A stretch of 64,000 nucleotides of DNA, from assembly GCA_018001015.1 (NCBI GenBank), contig JAGNIV010000014.1, positions 1 through 64,000 of the forward strand, written 5' to 3'. A program made the translations under genes and the position numbers. Origin of the DNA: Phenylobacterium sp. Lineage in GTDB: Bacteria; Pseudomonadota; Alphaproteobacteria; Caulobacterales; Caulobacteraceae. This document shows positions 26,248 through 33,596 of the stretch, piece after piece; the stretch's first letter is position 1; each line of letters starts with the position of its first letter. The notes under the pieces were generated by a model. The model searched no databases and was not told the origin of the DNA. It was given only the letters and a program-made list of their open reading frames with translations.

Positions 26248-27350
26248 GCAAGAGGCCGCGAACCCCCAAACGGACCGGCGGCCTATCCCCCATGCGCCGA
26301 TTGATGATCATGCTGCTGAGCGCCGCGGCGACCCTGGCGGTCACGGCGATGCTGGTGGCGGTGTGGGTGGCCTGGTCGTTCCAAGGCCCCGGCCCCGCCG
26401 CCAAGAGCGGCGACATGACCACGGTCATGCTGCGCCAGGGCTCCAGCCTGCCCGAGATCGCCTCGACGCTCGCCCGTGACGGCGTGATCCGCTCGGCCCC
26501 GATCTTCGTGGCCGCCGCCCAGGTCACCGGCGCGGCGCGGCGGCTGAAGGCCGGCGAGTACGAGTTCGCCAGCCGCGCCTCGATGGCCAGCATCCTGGCC
26601 GATGTGCGCGACGGCAAGATCATCCGCCACCAGATCACCATTCCAGAGGGCCGGACCAGCGAGATGGTGGTGGAGGCCCTGGCCGCCAAGGCTGACCTGA
26701 CCGGGGTGGCCGCCGCCCCGCCGGAGGGCTCGATCCTGCCCGAGACCTATCAGTACGAGCGCGGCGAGGACCGTTCGGCCGTGCTGCGCCGGATGATGGA
26801 CGCCCGCGACCAGCTGATCGCCTCGCTGTGGGCCAAGCGCCAGCCGGACCTGCCCTTCACCACGCCCGAGGAGGCCATCACGCTGGCCTCCATCGTGGAG
26901 AAGGAGACCGGCAAGGCCAGCGAACGGCCCCGGGTGGCGGCGGTGTTCATCAACCGCCTGCGCCAGGGCATGCGCCTGCAGAGTGACCCGACCATCATCT
27001 ACGGCATCACCCAGGGCCGGCCGCTGGGACGCGGCATCCGCGCCTCGGAACTGGCGGCGGAGACGCCCTACAACACCTACGCCATCAACGGCCTGCCGCC
27101 GACGCCGATCGCCAATCCGGGCCGGGCGGCCATCGCCGCCGTGCTGGATCCGCCCAAGACAACGGAACTGTTTTTCGTGGCCGATGGCACCGGCGGCCAC
27201 GTCTTCGCCTCGACGCTGGCCGAGCACAACGCCAACGTCGCCAAGTGGCGCAACATCGAACGCACGCGCGGGGCGGCGGTCTCGAACCAAACCCCGGTCC
27301 TGGCCGGCGAAGCGCCCGTGGACGCCCCGGCCGTGACGGTGGAGCCGTGA
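26244..27350 (+). CDS. mltG: Endolytic murein transglycosylase MltG
   Basis: Inner-membrane lytic transglycosylase that cuts nascent glycan strands and limits their length. Starts with GTG at 26244 inside the fabF stop (GTGA). A basic N-terminus is followed by one membrane helix at about 17-40, a LysM-like segment (about 50-100), then the catalytic domain with EAITLASIVEKETG (catalytic Glu), RVAAVFINRLRQGMRLQSDPTIIYG and YNTYAINGLPPTPIANPG. The 368-residue length is normal and the tail is Pro/Ala-rich. Its position after fabF is common in this group. Confidence 0.94.
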   Translation: MSKRPRTPKRTGGLSPMRRLMIMLLSAAATLAVTAMLVAVWVAWSFQGPGPAAKSGDMTTVMLRQGSSLPEIASTLARDGVIRSAPIFVAAAQVTGAARRLKAGEYEFASRASMASILADVRDGKIIRHQITIPEGRTSEMVVEALAAKADLTGVAAAPPEGSILPETYQYERGEDRSAVLRRMMDARDQLIASLWAKRQPDLPFTTPEEAITLASIVEKETGKASERPRVAAVFINRLRQGMRLQSDPTIIYGITQGRPLGRGIRASELAAETPYNTYAINGLPPTPIANPGRAAIAAVLDPPKTTELFFVADGTGGHVFASTLAEHNANVAKWRNIERTRGAAVSNQTPVLAGEAPVDAPAVTVEP

Positions 27351-27358
27351 ACCAGGTT

Positions 27359-27421
27359 CCTTCTCCCCTTGCGGGAGAAGGTGGCCCTGCGGAGCAGGGT
27401 CGGATGAGGGGTCGTGCTCCC
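27359..27421 (+). repeat. Intergenic repeat, family C, left arm
   Basis: Begins with the hairpin CCTTCTCCCCTTGCGGGAG(AAGG), then a variable small hairpin (CCCTGC/GCAGGG) and CGGATGAGGGGTCGTGCTCCCT. It is the inverted partner of 27581-27642. Translated, this type of element yields the SPLAGEG-like peptides seen in spurious ORFs of many alphaproteobacteria. Confidence 0.8.
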
Positions 27422-27440
27422 TATCTGGAAAATTCACACC

Positions 27441-27562
27441 GTCATCCCGGCCGCAGCGAAGCGGAGAGCCGGGACCCAGGAGCCCAGCCCAGTCACCTGG
27501 GTGACTGCTTCGCGCCGCCGCTTCGCGGTCCCGGGTCTTCCCTGCGGGTCGCCCGGGATGAC
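27441..27562. repeat. Family A repeat, copy 2, nested within a family C element
   Basis: Bounded by GTCATCCCGG and CCGGGATGAC like the other copies, but 122 bp long because of an extra hairpin segment in its middle (around 27501-27530). It lies between the two arms of the family C element, indicating insertion of one repeat into another. Confidence 0.82.
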
Positions 27563-27580
27563 GTGAGTTATTGCTCTGAG

Positions 27581-27642
27581 GGGAGCGCGACCCCTCATCC
27601 GTCGGGCCTTCGCCCGACACCTTCTCCCGCAAGGGGAGAAGG
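27581..27642 (-). repeat. Intergenic repeat, family C, right arm
   Basis: Inverted copy of 27359-27421. The ends are nearly identical while the middle hairpin differs but still pairs (TCGGGC/GCCCGA here, CCCTGC/GCAGGG on the left), so the hairpin shape rather than its sequence is kept. Together with the nested family A copy these arms fill the whole 27351-27663 gap, which has no gene. Confidence 0.8.
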
Positions 27643-27663
27643 ACGTGCGCGGCGGGCATCATA

Positions 27664-28548
27664 ATGCCCCTTTCCGGGATGACGGGGTTTGGCCGCGCCG
27701 AGGGGGCGCACGGCGACTGGAGCTGGTCGGTGGAGGCGCGGTCGGTGAACGGCCGCAACCTGGAGATCCGCTATCGCGGGGTTCCGGGGTTCGACGCCCT
27801 GGACCGCGTGGCCCGCGAGGCGGCGCAGGCCCGCTTCCAGCGGGGCAATGTCACCATCGGGGTGACCGGCAAGCGGACCGACGCCGGCGGCAAGGTCACC
27901 ATCAATTTCGACCAGATCGAACGCTATCTGACGGCGGGCGCGCAGCTGGTGGCCGAGGGGCGGGCCACGACGCCGAGCCTGGACGGCCTGCTCGCCCTGC
28001 GCGGCGTGATCGAGGCCGGTGAGGCCACCGACGATCCCGACACCCTGGCCGCCGTCGAGGCCGCCATGGCGGTTAGCCTGAATGCGGCGCTGGACGCCCT
28101 GCTGGCCAACCGGCGCGAGGAGGGCGCGTCGCTCGCCGTCGTGCTGACCGGCCAGATAGACAAGGTCGCGGCCCTGGTGATCCAGGCCGAGACCGAGGCC
28201 GCCGGACAGTCGGCCGCCATCAAGGAGCGCTTCGAGCGCCGGATGAACGAACTGGCCCCCGACACGCCCGGCCTCGCCGACCGCATCGTGGTGGAGGCCG
28301 CCGCCCTGGCGGTGAAGGCCGACGTCCGCGAGGAGCTGGACCGGTTGGCGGGCCATGTGGACGCCGCCCGGTCGCTGATGGCCGGCGAGGGCCCGGCGGG
28401 GCGCCGGCTCGACTTCCTGACCCAGGAATTAATGCGCGAGGCCAACACCCTGTGCTCCAAGTCGGCCCTGCCGGGCCTGACCACCGTGGGCCTGGACCTG
28501 AAGGCCACCATCGAGCAGTTCCGCGAGCAGGTGCAGAATGTGGAATAG
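27664..28548 (+). CDS. yicC: YicC/YloC family endoribonuclease
   Basis: Conserved protein of 294 residues, members of which act as RNases in small-RNA turnover. It opens with the signature LSGMTGFGRAEG, continues with SVEARSVNGRNLEIRYR, and ends in the DUF1732 segment RRLDFLTQELMREANTLCSKS (first part) and LKATIEQFREQVQNVE. It lies 6 bp before gmk, the usual neighbour. Confidence 0.95.
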   Translation: MPLSGMTGFGRAEGAHGDWSWSVEARSVNGRNLEIRYRGVPGFDALDRVAREAAQARFQRGNVTIGVTGKRTDAGGKVTINFDQIERYLTAGAQLVAEGRATTPSLDGLLALRGVIEAGEATDDPDTLAAVEAAMAVSLNAALDALLANRREEGASLAVVLTGQIDKVAALVIQAETEAAGQSAAIKERFERRMNELAPDTPGLADRIVVEAAALAVKADVREELDRLAGHVDAARSLMAGEGPAGRRLDFLTQELMREANTLCSKSALPGLTTVGLDLKATIEQFREQVQNVE

Positions 28549-28554
28549 CCCGCG

Positions 28555-29208
28555 ATGACCGACGATCACGCCAAACCCTGGGAAACCACCCGGCGCGGCC
28601 TGCTGCTGCTGGTGTCGAGCCCGGCCGGGGCGGGGAAGACCTCGCTGTCGCGGCGGCTGGTGGCCGATCACGGCGACATGACCCTGTCGATCTCGGCGAC
28701 CACGCGGGATGCGCGGCCCGGCGAAGAGGAGGGGCGGGAGTATTTCTTCGTCGACCGCGCGCGGTTCGAGACGATGATCGGCGAGGGGCACTTCCTGGAG
28801 TGGGCCGAGGTGAACGGCAACCTCTACGGCACCCCCAAGGCGCCGGTGATGGCCGCCCTGGAAGAGGGCAAGGACGTGCTGTTCGACATCGACTGGCAGG
28901 GCGCCAAGCAGATCGCCGAGGCCGCGCCGGATGACAGCGTGCGGGTGTTCATCCTGCCGCCCTCCTGGGAGGACCTGTCGCGGCGCCTGCATGCCCGCGC
29001 CCAGGACAGCGAGACGGTGATCCAGCAGCGCCTGGAGCTGGGCAAGGACGAGATCGCCCACTGGGGCGCCTATGACTATGTGATCGTGAACAAGAACTTC
29101 GACCGGGCCTATGCCGACCTGATCCACATCTACCGCGCCGAGCGGCTGAAGCCGGGGCGGAACATCTGGTTGCCGGAGTTTGTGGTGGGGTTGTTGAACG
29201 AGGGGTAG
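28555..29208 (+). CDS. gmk: Guanylate kinase
   Basis: Phosphorylates GMP to GDP; 217 aa. The P-loop is SSPAGAGKTSL with K28. GMP-binding segments are ISATTRDARPGEEEGREYFF and FLEWAEVNGNLYGTP, and FDIDWQGAKQI is the conserved core strand. C-terminal lid region contains NKNFDRAYADL. It is co-transcribed with yicC and is the last gene of this conserved block before an accessory stretch. Confidence 0.96.
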   Translation: MTDDHAKPWETTRRGLLLLVSSPAGAGKTSLSRRLVADHGDMTLSISATTRDARPGEEEGREYFFVDRARFETMIGEGHFLEWAEVNGNLYGTPKAPVMAALEEGKDVLFDIDWQGAKQIAEAAPDDSVRVFILPPSWEDLSRRLHARAQDSETVIQQRLELGKDEIAHWGAYDYVIVNKNFDRAYADLIHIYRAERLKPGRNIWLPEFVVGLLNEG

Positions 29209-29263
29209 GGGGCTCTCTCCACCTCCGCCAACGCAAGGTGTTGCACTTCGTTTGAGAACTCAG

Positions 29264-29371
29264 GGGATCCAGGTAAAGCCCACTTTGCTGTCAGATGGAT
29301 CGCCGCCTGATGGTGGGTCAAACCCAGGCGCCGGAGATGAATCTGGGTCCCGGCCTTCGCCGGGATGAGCG
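29264..29371 (+). repeat. Family B repeat, copy 1 (5'-truncated)
   Basis: Starts GGATCCAGGTAAAGCCCACT and ends GGTCCCGGCCTTCGCCGGGA(TGAGCGG). The inner 100 bp or so is almost identical to the copy at 29884-30011 and in the same orientation. The left terminal hairpin arm is missing. Confidence 0.82.
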
Positions 29372-29400
29372 GATATTGGGATGGCGCCGGGTTTCCTCCG

Positions 29401-29551
29401 CTCCTCCCGGCGAAGGCCGGGATCCAGGTGAAGCCCACTATGTCCTCAGATGAACCGCCAGCCCTTTGCGGAGCAAACCCAGGCGCCGTAGGTGAATCTG
29501 GGTCCCGGCCTTGGCTGCTTCGCGCCGCCCCTTCGGGGTCGCCGGGACGAG
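29401..29551 (+). repeat. Family B repeat, copy 2 (diverged, with insert)
   Basis: Left end CTCCTCCCGGCGAAGGCCGG, right end GTCGCCGGGACGAGCGG. The interior is diverged from copies 1 and 3 and the right arm carries an extra hairpin (GCTTCGCGCCGCCCCTTCGG) resembling the one in family A copy 2. With copy 1 it fills the 29209-29574 gap, which has no gene. Confidence 0.8.
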
Positions 29552-29574
29552 CGGTTTGGGGGTGGGTTATTGGG

Positions 29575-29871
29575 TCAGAATGGCAGCAGGTTGTTGAGGT
29601 CGTCACCCAGGTCTCGCCAGTCCGGGTTCTTCTCCTCGATCAGCCGAAGCTTCCAGGCACGGCGCCATTCCTTGATCTGGCGCTCGCGGCGGAAGGCGTT
29701 CTCGCGCAGTTCGAAGGCCTGGAACCAGACCAGCCTGTCGACGCCGTAGTTGGCGGTGAAGCCGCGGCGCACCTTCTCGCGATGTTCGAAGACCCGCTTG
29801 GCGAGGTTGTCCGTCGAGCCGGTGTAGAGCGTGCCGTTCCGCTGGCTGGCGAGGATGTAGGTATAGAACAT
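29575..29871 (-). CDS. GIY-YIG nuclease domain protein
   Basis: Single-domain GIY-YIG nuclease of 98 residues. The two motif strands are YTYILAS and LYTGSTDNL (YTG in place of YIG), the catalytic Arg is R26 in LAKRVFEH, and the metal-binding Glu is E63 in RRERQIKEWRR. The type is the small UPF0213-like group, whose role is unclear (repair or mobile DNA). ATG at 29871 is preceded by GGAGGGA; the longer frame to 29922 runs into the adjacent repeat and encodes the repeat-derived peptide WIPAFAGTSGG. The gene is bracketed by family B repeats, and its leader starts within 13 bp of one of them. Confidence 0.88.
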   Translation of the reverse strand: MFYTYILASQRNGTLYTGSTDNLAKRVFEHREKVRRGFTANYGVDRLVWFQAFELRENAFRRERQIKEWRRAWKLRLIEEKNPDWRDLGDDLNNLLPF

Positions 29872-29883
29872 GTCCCTCCCTCC

Positions 29884-30011
29884 GCTCGTCCCGGCGAAGG
29901 CCGGGATCCAGGTGAAACCCACTTAGCTGTCAGATGGATCGCCGCCTGATCGTGGGTCAAACCCAGGCGCCGGAGATGAATCTGGGTCCCGGCCTTCGCC
30001 GGGACGAGCGG
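29884..30011 (+). repeat. Family B repeat, copy 3 (complete)
   Basis: Bounded by CTCGTCCCGGCGAAGGCCGG and its inverse ending CCGGGACGAG, about 128 bp. Its interior matches copy 1 almost base for base. It lies directly upstream of the GIY-YIG gene. The remaining bases to 30152 contain no gene; a small dyad TTGATCCCAATCAA lies near 30127-30140 before the next gene. Confidence 0.83.
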
Positions 30012-30152
30012 GTTTGGGGTTTTGCTCCCGGCTCAATGTTCTTCATATGTTCTTGCATGGTTCGCGCATTTATGGCAAGAGATGGCCATTGGTCAGGGCT
30101 GCGCGCGGCGCGTCCTCAAGGCCGTTGATCCCAATCAATTCAGGATATTGCC

Positions 30153-30938
30153 ATGAGCCGGAAGCGGGTCTGGGGCGAGGTCGCCCCGGTGGTGGACGAG
30201 GTGTGCCTGCGGCTGGAGGCGGGAGAGCCGCTGGCCGTGGTATGCCGGGAGGCGGAGATGCCTCATGAGAGCACGCTGCGGGCCTGGCTGCGGCGGCATC
30301 CGGACCTGAAGGCCCGCGTGGACGCGGCGCGGGCGGCGGGGCTGGCGGTGCAGGCGGCGCGGCCCTTGGTGGGACGGGTGCGGCCGGTGGTGTTCGACGA
30401 GGCCCTGGCGAACGCGGTGTGCGAGCGGCTCGCGGCGGGGTCGCAGGGTCTGGAGGCGGTGTGCGCCGACCGCGACCTGCCGTCGTCGGCGACGGTCTAT
30501 CGCTGGCTGGCGGACTATCCGGAGTTCGCGGCGCAGTACGGGGAGGCGCGCCGCATCCAGGCGCACCGGATGTTCGACGAGGCCCGCGCCATCGCCAAGG
30601 CGGCCACGGCCAAGTCGGTGGCGGTGGCCAAGCTGCGGATCGACACCCTGAAATGGCAGGCGGCCAAGCTGGCGCCGCGGGTCTATGGCGCGCGGGTCGA
30701 GCGGGACCTGGAGCCGGAGGCGCCGGTGTTCAATGTGCAGATCCGCGACTTCAGCCTGGAGAGCGAGGTGGAGGTCCTGCGGAAGATGGTGACGGAGGCC
30801 GGGATGAGCCTGCCGGAGGAGTCGGCGATGAACCCGATCCCGCCCCATCTGCCCGGTCTGAGGCGGGGGGCGGCGGCCAAGGCGATGGCGGCGGCGGCGG
30901 CGGAGGACGGACGGGCGGCCGGGTCCGAGTGGCTGTAG
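30153..30938 (+). CDS. Phage terminase small subunit-like protein, orphan
   Basis: 261 aa, DNA-binding in character. Two tandem helix-turn-helix-like units resemble each other: CLRLEAGEPLAVVCREAEMP...WLRRHPDLKARVDAAR (about 19-62) and CERLAAGSQGLEAVCADRDLP...WLADYPEFAAQYGEARR (about 90-133), suggesting an internal duplication. The following stretch KLRIDTLKWQAAKLAPRVYG resembles the oligomerisation segment of Sf6-type terminase small subunits. No large terminase, portal or capsid gene is nearby, so it may be a prophage remnant or a domesticated regulator. The C-terminus is Ala-rich. Confidence 0.65.
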   Translation: MSRKRVWGEVAPVVDEVCLRLEAGEPLAVVCREAEMPHESTLRAWLRRHPDLKARVDAARAAGLAVQAARPLVGRVRPVVFDEALANAVCERLAAGSQGLEAVCADRDLPSSATVYRWLADYPEFAAQYGEARRIQAHRMFDEARAIAKAATAKSVAVAKLRIDTLKWQAAKLAPRVYGARVERDLEPEAPVFNVQIRDFSLESEVEVLRKMVTEAGMSLPEESAMNPIPPHLPGLRRGAAAKAMAAAAAEDGRAAGSEWL

Positions 30939-31066
30939 GGCGCAGACCAGGCGCCCCCGGTGGCGGCGTCGGCGGTGAAGGCGGGTGCGCCTTGATCTGA
31001 ATCAGGTCGTGTGGCGCGGTGTGGGCCCAAGCTCGCACTCCCACCCGGGTAGAGACCGTGACGGCC

Positions 31067-31582
31067 ATGAGCAACATTCTCTCCCGCGCCATCGGTGCCG
31101 CCCTCCTGGCCCTCGGCCTGGTGGTCGGGGGCTGCGCCTCGACCCGCGACGGGCCGCCGCCCGCGCCGTCGGCGGCGGACCAGCGGTCGGGCGCCTTGAC
31201 GCGGGGCGGGGAGAGCGGGCTGGGGATATCCGGGGCGGTGACGCCGCCGGAGCTGAAGGCGGTGGCCGCGGCGCCCTATGTCCTGGCCACGCCCCCCGAC
31301 TGCGCCGCCATGGCCAAGGAAATCCTCCAGCTCGACGACCTGCTGGGCCCCGACGTCGATGTGGTGGCGGCGGCCGAGACCCGTTCGGGGGCCATGGCGC
31401 GGGCGGCCGACCGGGCGATTGTCGGCGCGGTGCGCGGCGCGATCCCCTATCGCTGGGTGCTGCGCTGGGTGACCCAGGCCGGCAAGCTGGATCGCGAGCT
31501 GCGGGAGGCGATCCTGGCGGCCACCGCGCGGCGGGGTTATCTGAAGGGGGTCCGCCTGGGCCTGGCCTGTCCGGCCGTCTGA
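31067..31582 (+). CDS. Putative lipoprotein, 171 aa
   Basis: The N-terminus MSNILSRAIGAALLALGLVV ends in the lipobox VGGC, so it should be lipidated and anchored in a membrane. A Pro/Ser-rich linker follows, then a predominantly helical domain with CAAMAKEILQLDDLLGPDVD and AIPYRWVLRWVTQAGKLDRELREAI. ATG at 31067 is chosen because it gives a proper lipoprotein signal; the frame also has an ATG at 31019. I do not recognise the family. Confidence 0.75.
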   Translation: MSNILSRAIGAALLALGLVVGGCASTRDGPPPAPSAADQRSGALTRGGESGLGISGAVTPPELKAVAAAPYVLATPPDCAAMAKEILQLDDLLGPDVDVVAAAETRSGAMARAADRAIVGAVRGAIPYRWVLRWVTQAGKLDRELREAILAATARRGYLKGVRLGLACPAV

Positions 31583-31642
31583 CGGGGCTTGCCCTGCTCC
31601 GGCGGCGGTGACACTCCAGGGACCCGGATTCAAGGAGCTGAC

Positions 31643-31825
31643 ATGGCCGAACCCAAGGGCAAGCGGGATTTCCGCGACTCGCCGCGGCTGGATCCCAAGG
31701 AGCGGCATCAGGTGCAGTACTGGGCCAAGCGCTGGGGCGTGACCGACGACCAGATCATCAACGCCTATCGCAAGGTCGGCATGATGGTGAAGGACATCGC
31801 CGCCGAGCTGGGCAAGAAGCGCTGA
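31643..31825 (+). CDS. DUF3606-type small protein
   Basis: 60 aa, starting MAEPKGKRDFRDSPRLDPKE and continuing with the helical segment VQYWAKRWGVTDDQIINAYRK, a pattern of the DUF3606 family of small proteins with unknown function. AAGGAG lies seven bases before the ATG at 31643, favouring it over the frame start at 31589. Confidence 0.8.
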   Translation: MAEPKGKRDFRDSPRLDPKERHQVQYWAKRWGVTDDQIINAYRKVGMMVKDIAAELGKKR

Positions 31826-31827
31826 GC

Positions 31828-31917
31828 ATGGCGGGGTACGCCGTCACCTATCGGCTGGAGCCGTACGACCTGACGGCCGGACGGCGGCTGGCGGCGCGTG
31901 ACCCGAGCCGGGGCTAG
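31828..31917 (+). CDS. Possible micropeptide or gene remnant, 29 aa
   Basis: An ATG two bases after the DUF3606 stop opens a 29-residue frame, MAGYAVTYRLEPYDLTAGRR...DPSRG. There is no separate ribosome binding site, though close spacing could allow re-initiation. It may be the stump of a lost gene. Evidence is weak. Confidence 0.2.
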   Translation: MAGYAVTYRLEPYDLTAGRRLAARDPSRG

Positions 31918-31934
31918 GCTGTAAGGTTCAGGGC

Positions 31935-32378
31935 ATGCATCTCATTCGAACCCAGGCGGTTATCGCGGCCTCGCCCCAGGCGGTGTGGGCGGTGCTGGCC
32001 GACTTCGCGCGCTACCGCGACTGGAACCCGCTGAACCTGGAGGCGCACGGGGAGGCTGCGCTCGGCGCGAAGATCCCCATGGTGTTCCGCAACCTGGCCT
32101 CGTCCAAGCCCGGCGCGACGATCTCCCAGACCGTGACCCTCGTCGCCTGCGAGCCGGGCAGGACCCTGGCCTGGGCCGGCCATGTGCCGCTGTTGTTCCG
32201 CGGGCGGCACCACTTCACCCTGGAGGCGGTGGCCGGCGGCACGCGGGTTCTGCACGGCGAGGACCTGAGGGGGGTGATCCCGATGACCTTTTCCAAGGCG
32301 CAGATCGCGCGGGATTTCACGCCGGCCTATGAGGCGGTGAACGCCGCCCTGGCCGCGCGCGTGGCGGGCCAGGGATGA
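31935..32378 (+). CDS. SRPBCC-family protein
   Basis: 147-residue START/Bet v1-like protein with a hydrophobic ligand cavity. Typical features are the opening IRTQAVIAASPQAVWAVLADFARYRDWNP, the middle GRTLAWAGHVPLLFRGRHHF and the C-terminal helix FTPAYEAVNAALAARV. Such proteins bind lipids or polyketides or act as cyclases or stress proteins; the specific role is unknown. ATG 31935 has a weak ribosome binding site (AGGGC). Confidence 0.85.
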   Translation: MHLIRTQAVIAASPQAVWAVLADFARYRDWNPLNLEAHGEAALGAKIPMVFRNLASSKPGATISQTVTLVACEPGRTLAWAGHVPLLFRGRHHFTLEAVAGGTRVLHGEDLRGVIPMTFSKAQIARDFTPAYEAVNAALAARVAGQG

Positions 32379-32390
32379 GCCCCACACGCC

Positions 32391-32485
32391 GTCATCCCGG
32401 GCGTCGCGTCGCGGAGACCCGGGACCCAGGTGCGGTGCGCGGGGCCCCTGGGTCCCGGCTCGGCCTGTCGGCCGTCCGGGATGAC
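32391..32485. repeat. Intergenic palindromic repeat, family A, copy 3
   Basis: 95 bp, GTCATCCCGG to CCGGGATGAC, with the same internal GCGGTGCGCNGGGNNCCTGG segment as copies 1 and 4. It lies 12 bp after the SRPBCC stop. Confidence 0.85.
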
Positions 32486-32502
32486 GTCAGGCGGCGCCCA
32501 CG

Positions 32503-32721
32503 ATGAACATCAAGGACCTTGTGGACCTGGCCTGCGACGAGGACCTGCGCGCGCCCTGCCTGTGGGTGCCCAGCGAGCACTGGGAGGACTTCCTCGCTGT
32601 GTTGGGCCGCACGCCGAACCGGATCGGGGTGGTGATCTATCGTGGCAAGACCGTCCGGGACGGCGGACCGGGGACCGACGTGGTGACCGGGTCTGACCAG
32701 GGCGGAACTTGGCGGCGGTGA
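32503..32721 (+). CDS. Hypothetical protein, 72 aa
   Basis: Starts MNIKDLVDLACDEDLRAPCL, contains the Trp-containing segment WVPSEHWEDFLAVLGRTPNRI and ends in a polar Gly-rich tail. The ATG lies 17 bp after a family A repeat, so its promoter must lie in or before the repeat. The stop overlaps a GTG start of the following transporter gene by four bases (GTGA), implying coupling. The family is not recognised. Confidence 0.55.
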   Translation: MNIKDLVDLACDEDLRAPCLWVPSEHWEDFLAVLGRTPNRIGVVIYRGKTVRDGGPGTDVVTGSDQGGTWRR

Positions 32722-33485
32722 TCACCGACCCGTGGTTCTACGCGCTGGCCGCGCCGGCGGTGATCCTGCTGGGCCTGGCCAAGGGCGGGTTCGGCGGGAT
32801 CGGGGTGATCGCGGTGCCGTTGATGGCGCTGGCGGTGTCGCCGGTGCTGGCGGCCTCCATCACCCTGCCGATCCTGATCGTCCAGGACGTGGTGAGCGTC
32901 TGGGCGTTCCGGAAAACCTGGGACCGGGCCATCCTGATGCTGATGCTGCCCAGCGCGGCGGTGGGAATCTTCGTGGGCTTCGCCCTGGCGGCCTTCGTCA
33001 GGCCCGGCGCCGTGGAGCTGGCGGTGGGGGCGGTCTCCGTGGTGTTCGCCGTGCAGCGGCTGTGGCTGGAGCGGACCGGGGCGCCGGTGCGCGAGGCCCG
33101 CGTCGAGGGGCTGCCCTGGCGCGGGGTGCTGGCCGGGATCGCGGCGGGCTTCACCAGCCAGATCAGCCATGCCGGCGGGCCGCCGTTCCAGATGTACGTC
33201 CTGCCCAAGCAGCTGGCGCGCGACGTGTTCATCGGCACCAGCGCCATCTTCTTCGCGGCGGTGAACTGGATGAAGGTTCCGGCCTATCTGGCGCTGGGGC
33301 AGTTCACGCACGAAAGCCTGGCCACCTCGGTGGCGCTGCTGCCCCTGGCCGTCGCCTCGACCTGGGCCGGGGTGTGGCTGGTGCGGCGGGTTCCGGGGCG
33401 GGCCTTCTACCGGATCATCTACGGGCTGCTGATCGCGGTGGGGGGGAAGCTTGCCTGGGATGGCGCGGTGTCGCTTTTCGCCTAA
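32718..33485 (+). CDS. TauE/SafE-family membrane exporter
   Basis: About 255 aa with some eight membrane helices, of the sulfite/organosulfonate exporter TauE/SafE family. Both Gly-rich family motifs are visible: LLGLAKGGFGGIGVIAVPLM in the first half and GFTSQISHAGGPPFQMYVL in the second. The GTG at 32718 overlaps the upstream stop codon; an in-frame TTG at 32709 would add three residues and is the alternative. The substrate is not known. It ends about 110 bp before the convergent rsmA; nothing is seen in that gap. Confidence 0.88.
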   Translation: MITDPWFYALAAPAVILLGLAKGGFGGIGVIAVPLMALAVSPVLAASITLPILIVQDVVSVWAFRKTWDRAILMLMLPSAAVGIFVGFALAAFVRPGAVELAVGAVSVVFAVQRLWLERTGAPVREARVEGLPWRGVLAGIAAGFTSQISHAGGPPFQMYVLPKQLARDVFIGTSAIFFAAVNWMKVPAYLALGQFTHESLATSVALLPLAVASTWAGVWLVRRVPGRAFYRIIYGLLIAVGGKLAWDGAVSLFA

Positions 33486-33596
33486 GGCTGCAACAGTCGG
33501 CTGTTCGGCAAGGATGGATCGCGGGCCCGACGGGCGCGGGCTGGGCGACGGGCCGGGCGAGCGCGCCTGCGCCAACGACGAGCGGGATCTGGCGCG

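Noticed and set aside
27245-27664. Open frame of 139 codons through the mltG-yicC gap
   Set aside because: It runs through nested intergenic repeats and gives repeat-type peptides (SPLAGEGG, RHPGRSEAESRDPG), not a protein.
29130-29606. 158-codon minus-strand frame after gmk
   Set aside because: It covers family B repeats and yields IPAKAGTQI and WIPAFAGRS peptides, typical of translated palindromic repeats.
29209-30152. Search for a tRNA gene or integrase att site in the accessory stretch
   Set aside because: No cloverleaf arms with a CCA-type end and no integrase gene were seen; the only repeats are palindromic intergenic ones.
33486-33596. Possible gene fragment between the TauE/SafE-like gene and rsmA
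   Set aside because: No frame with recognisable protein sequence or ribosome binding site; treated as plain intergenic DNA.
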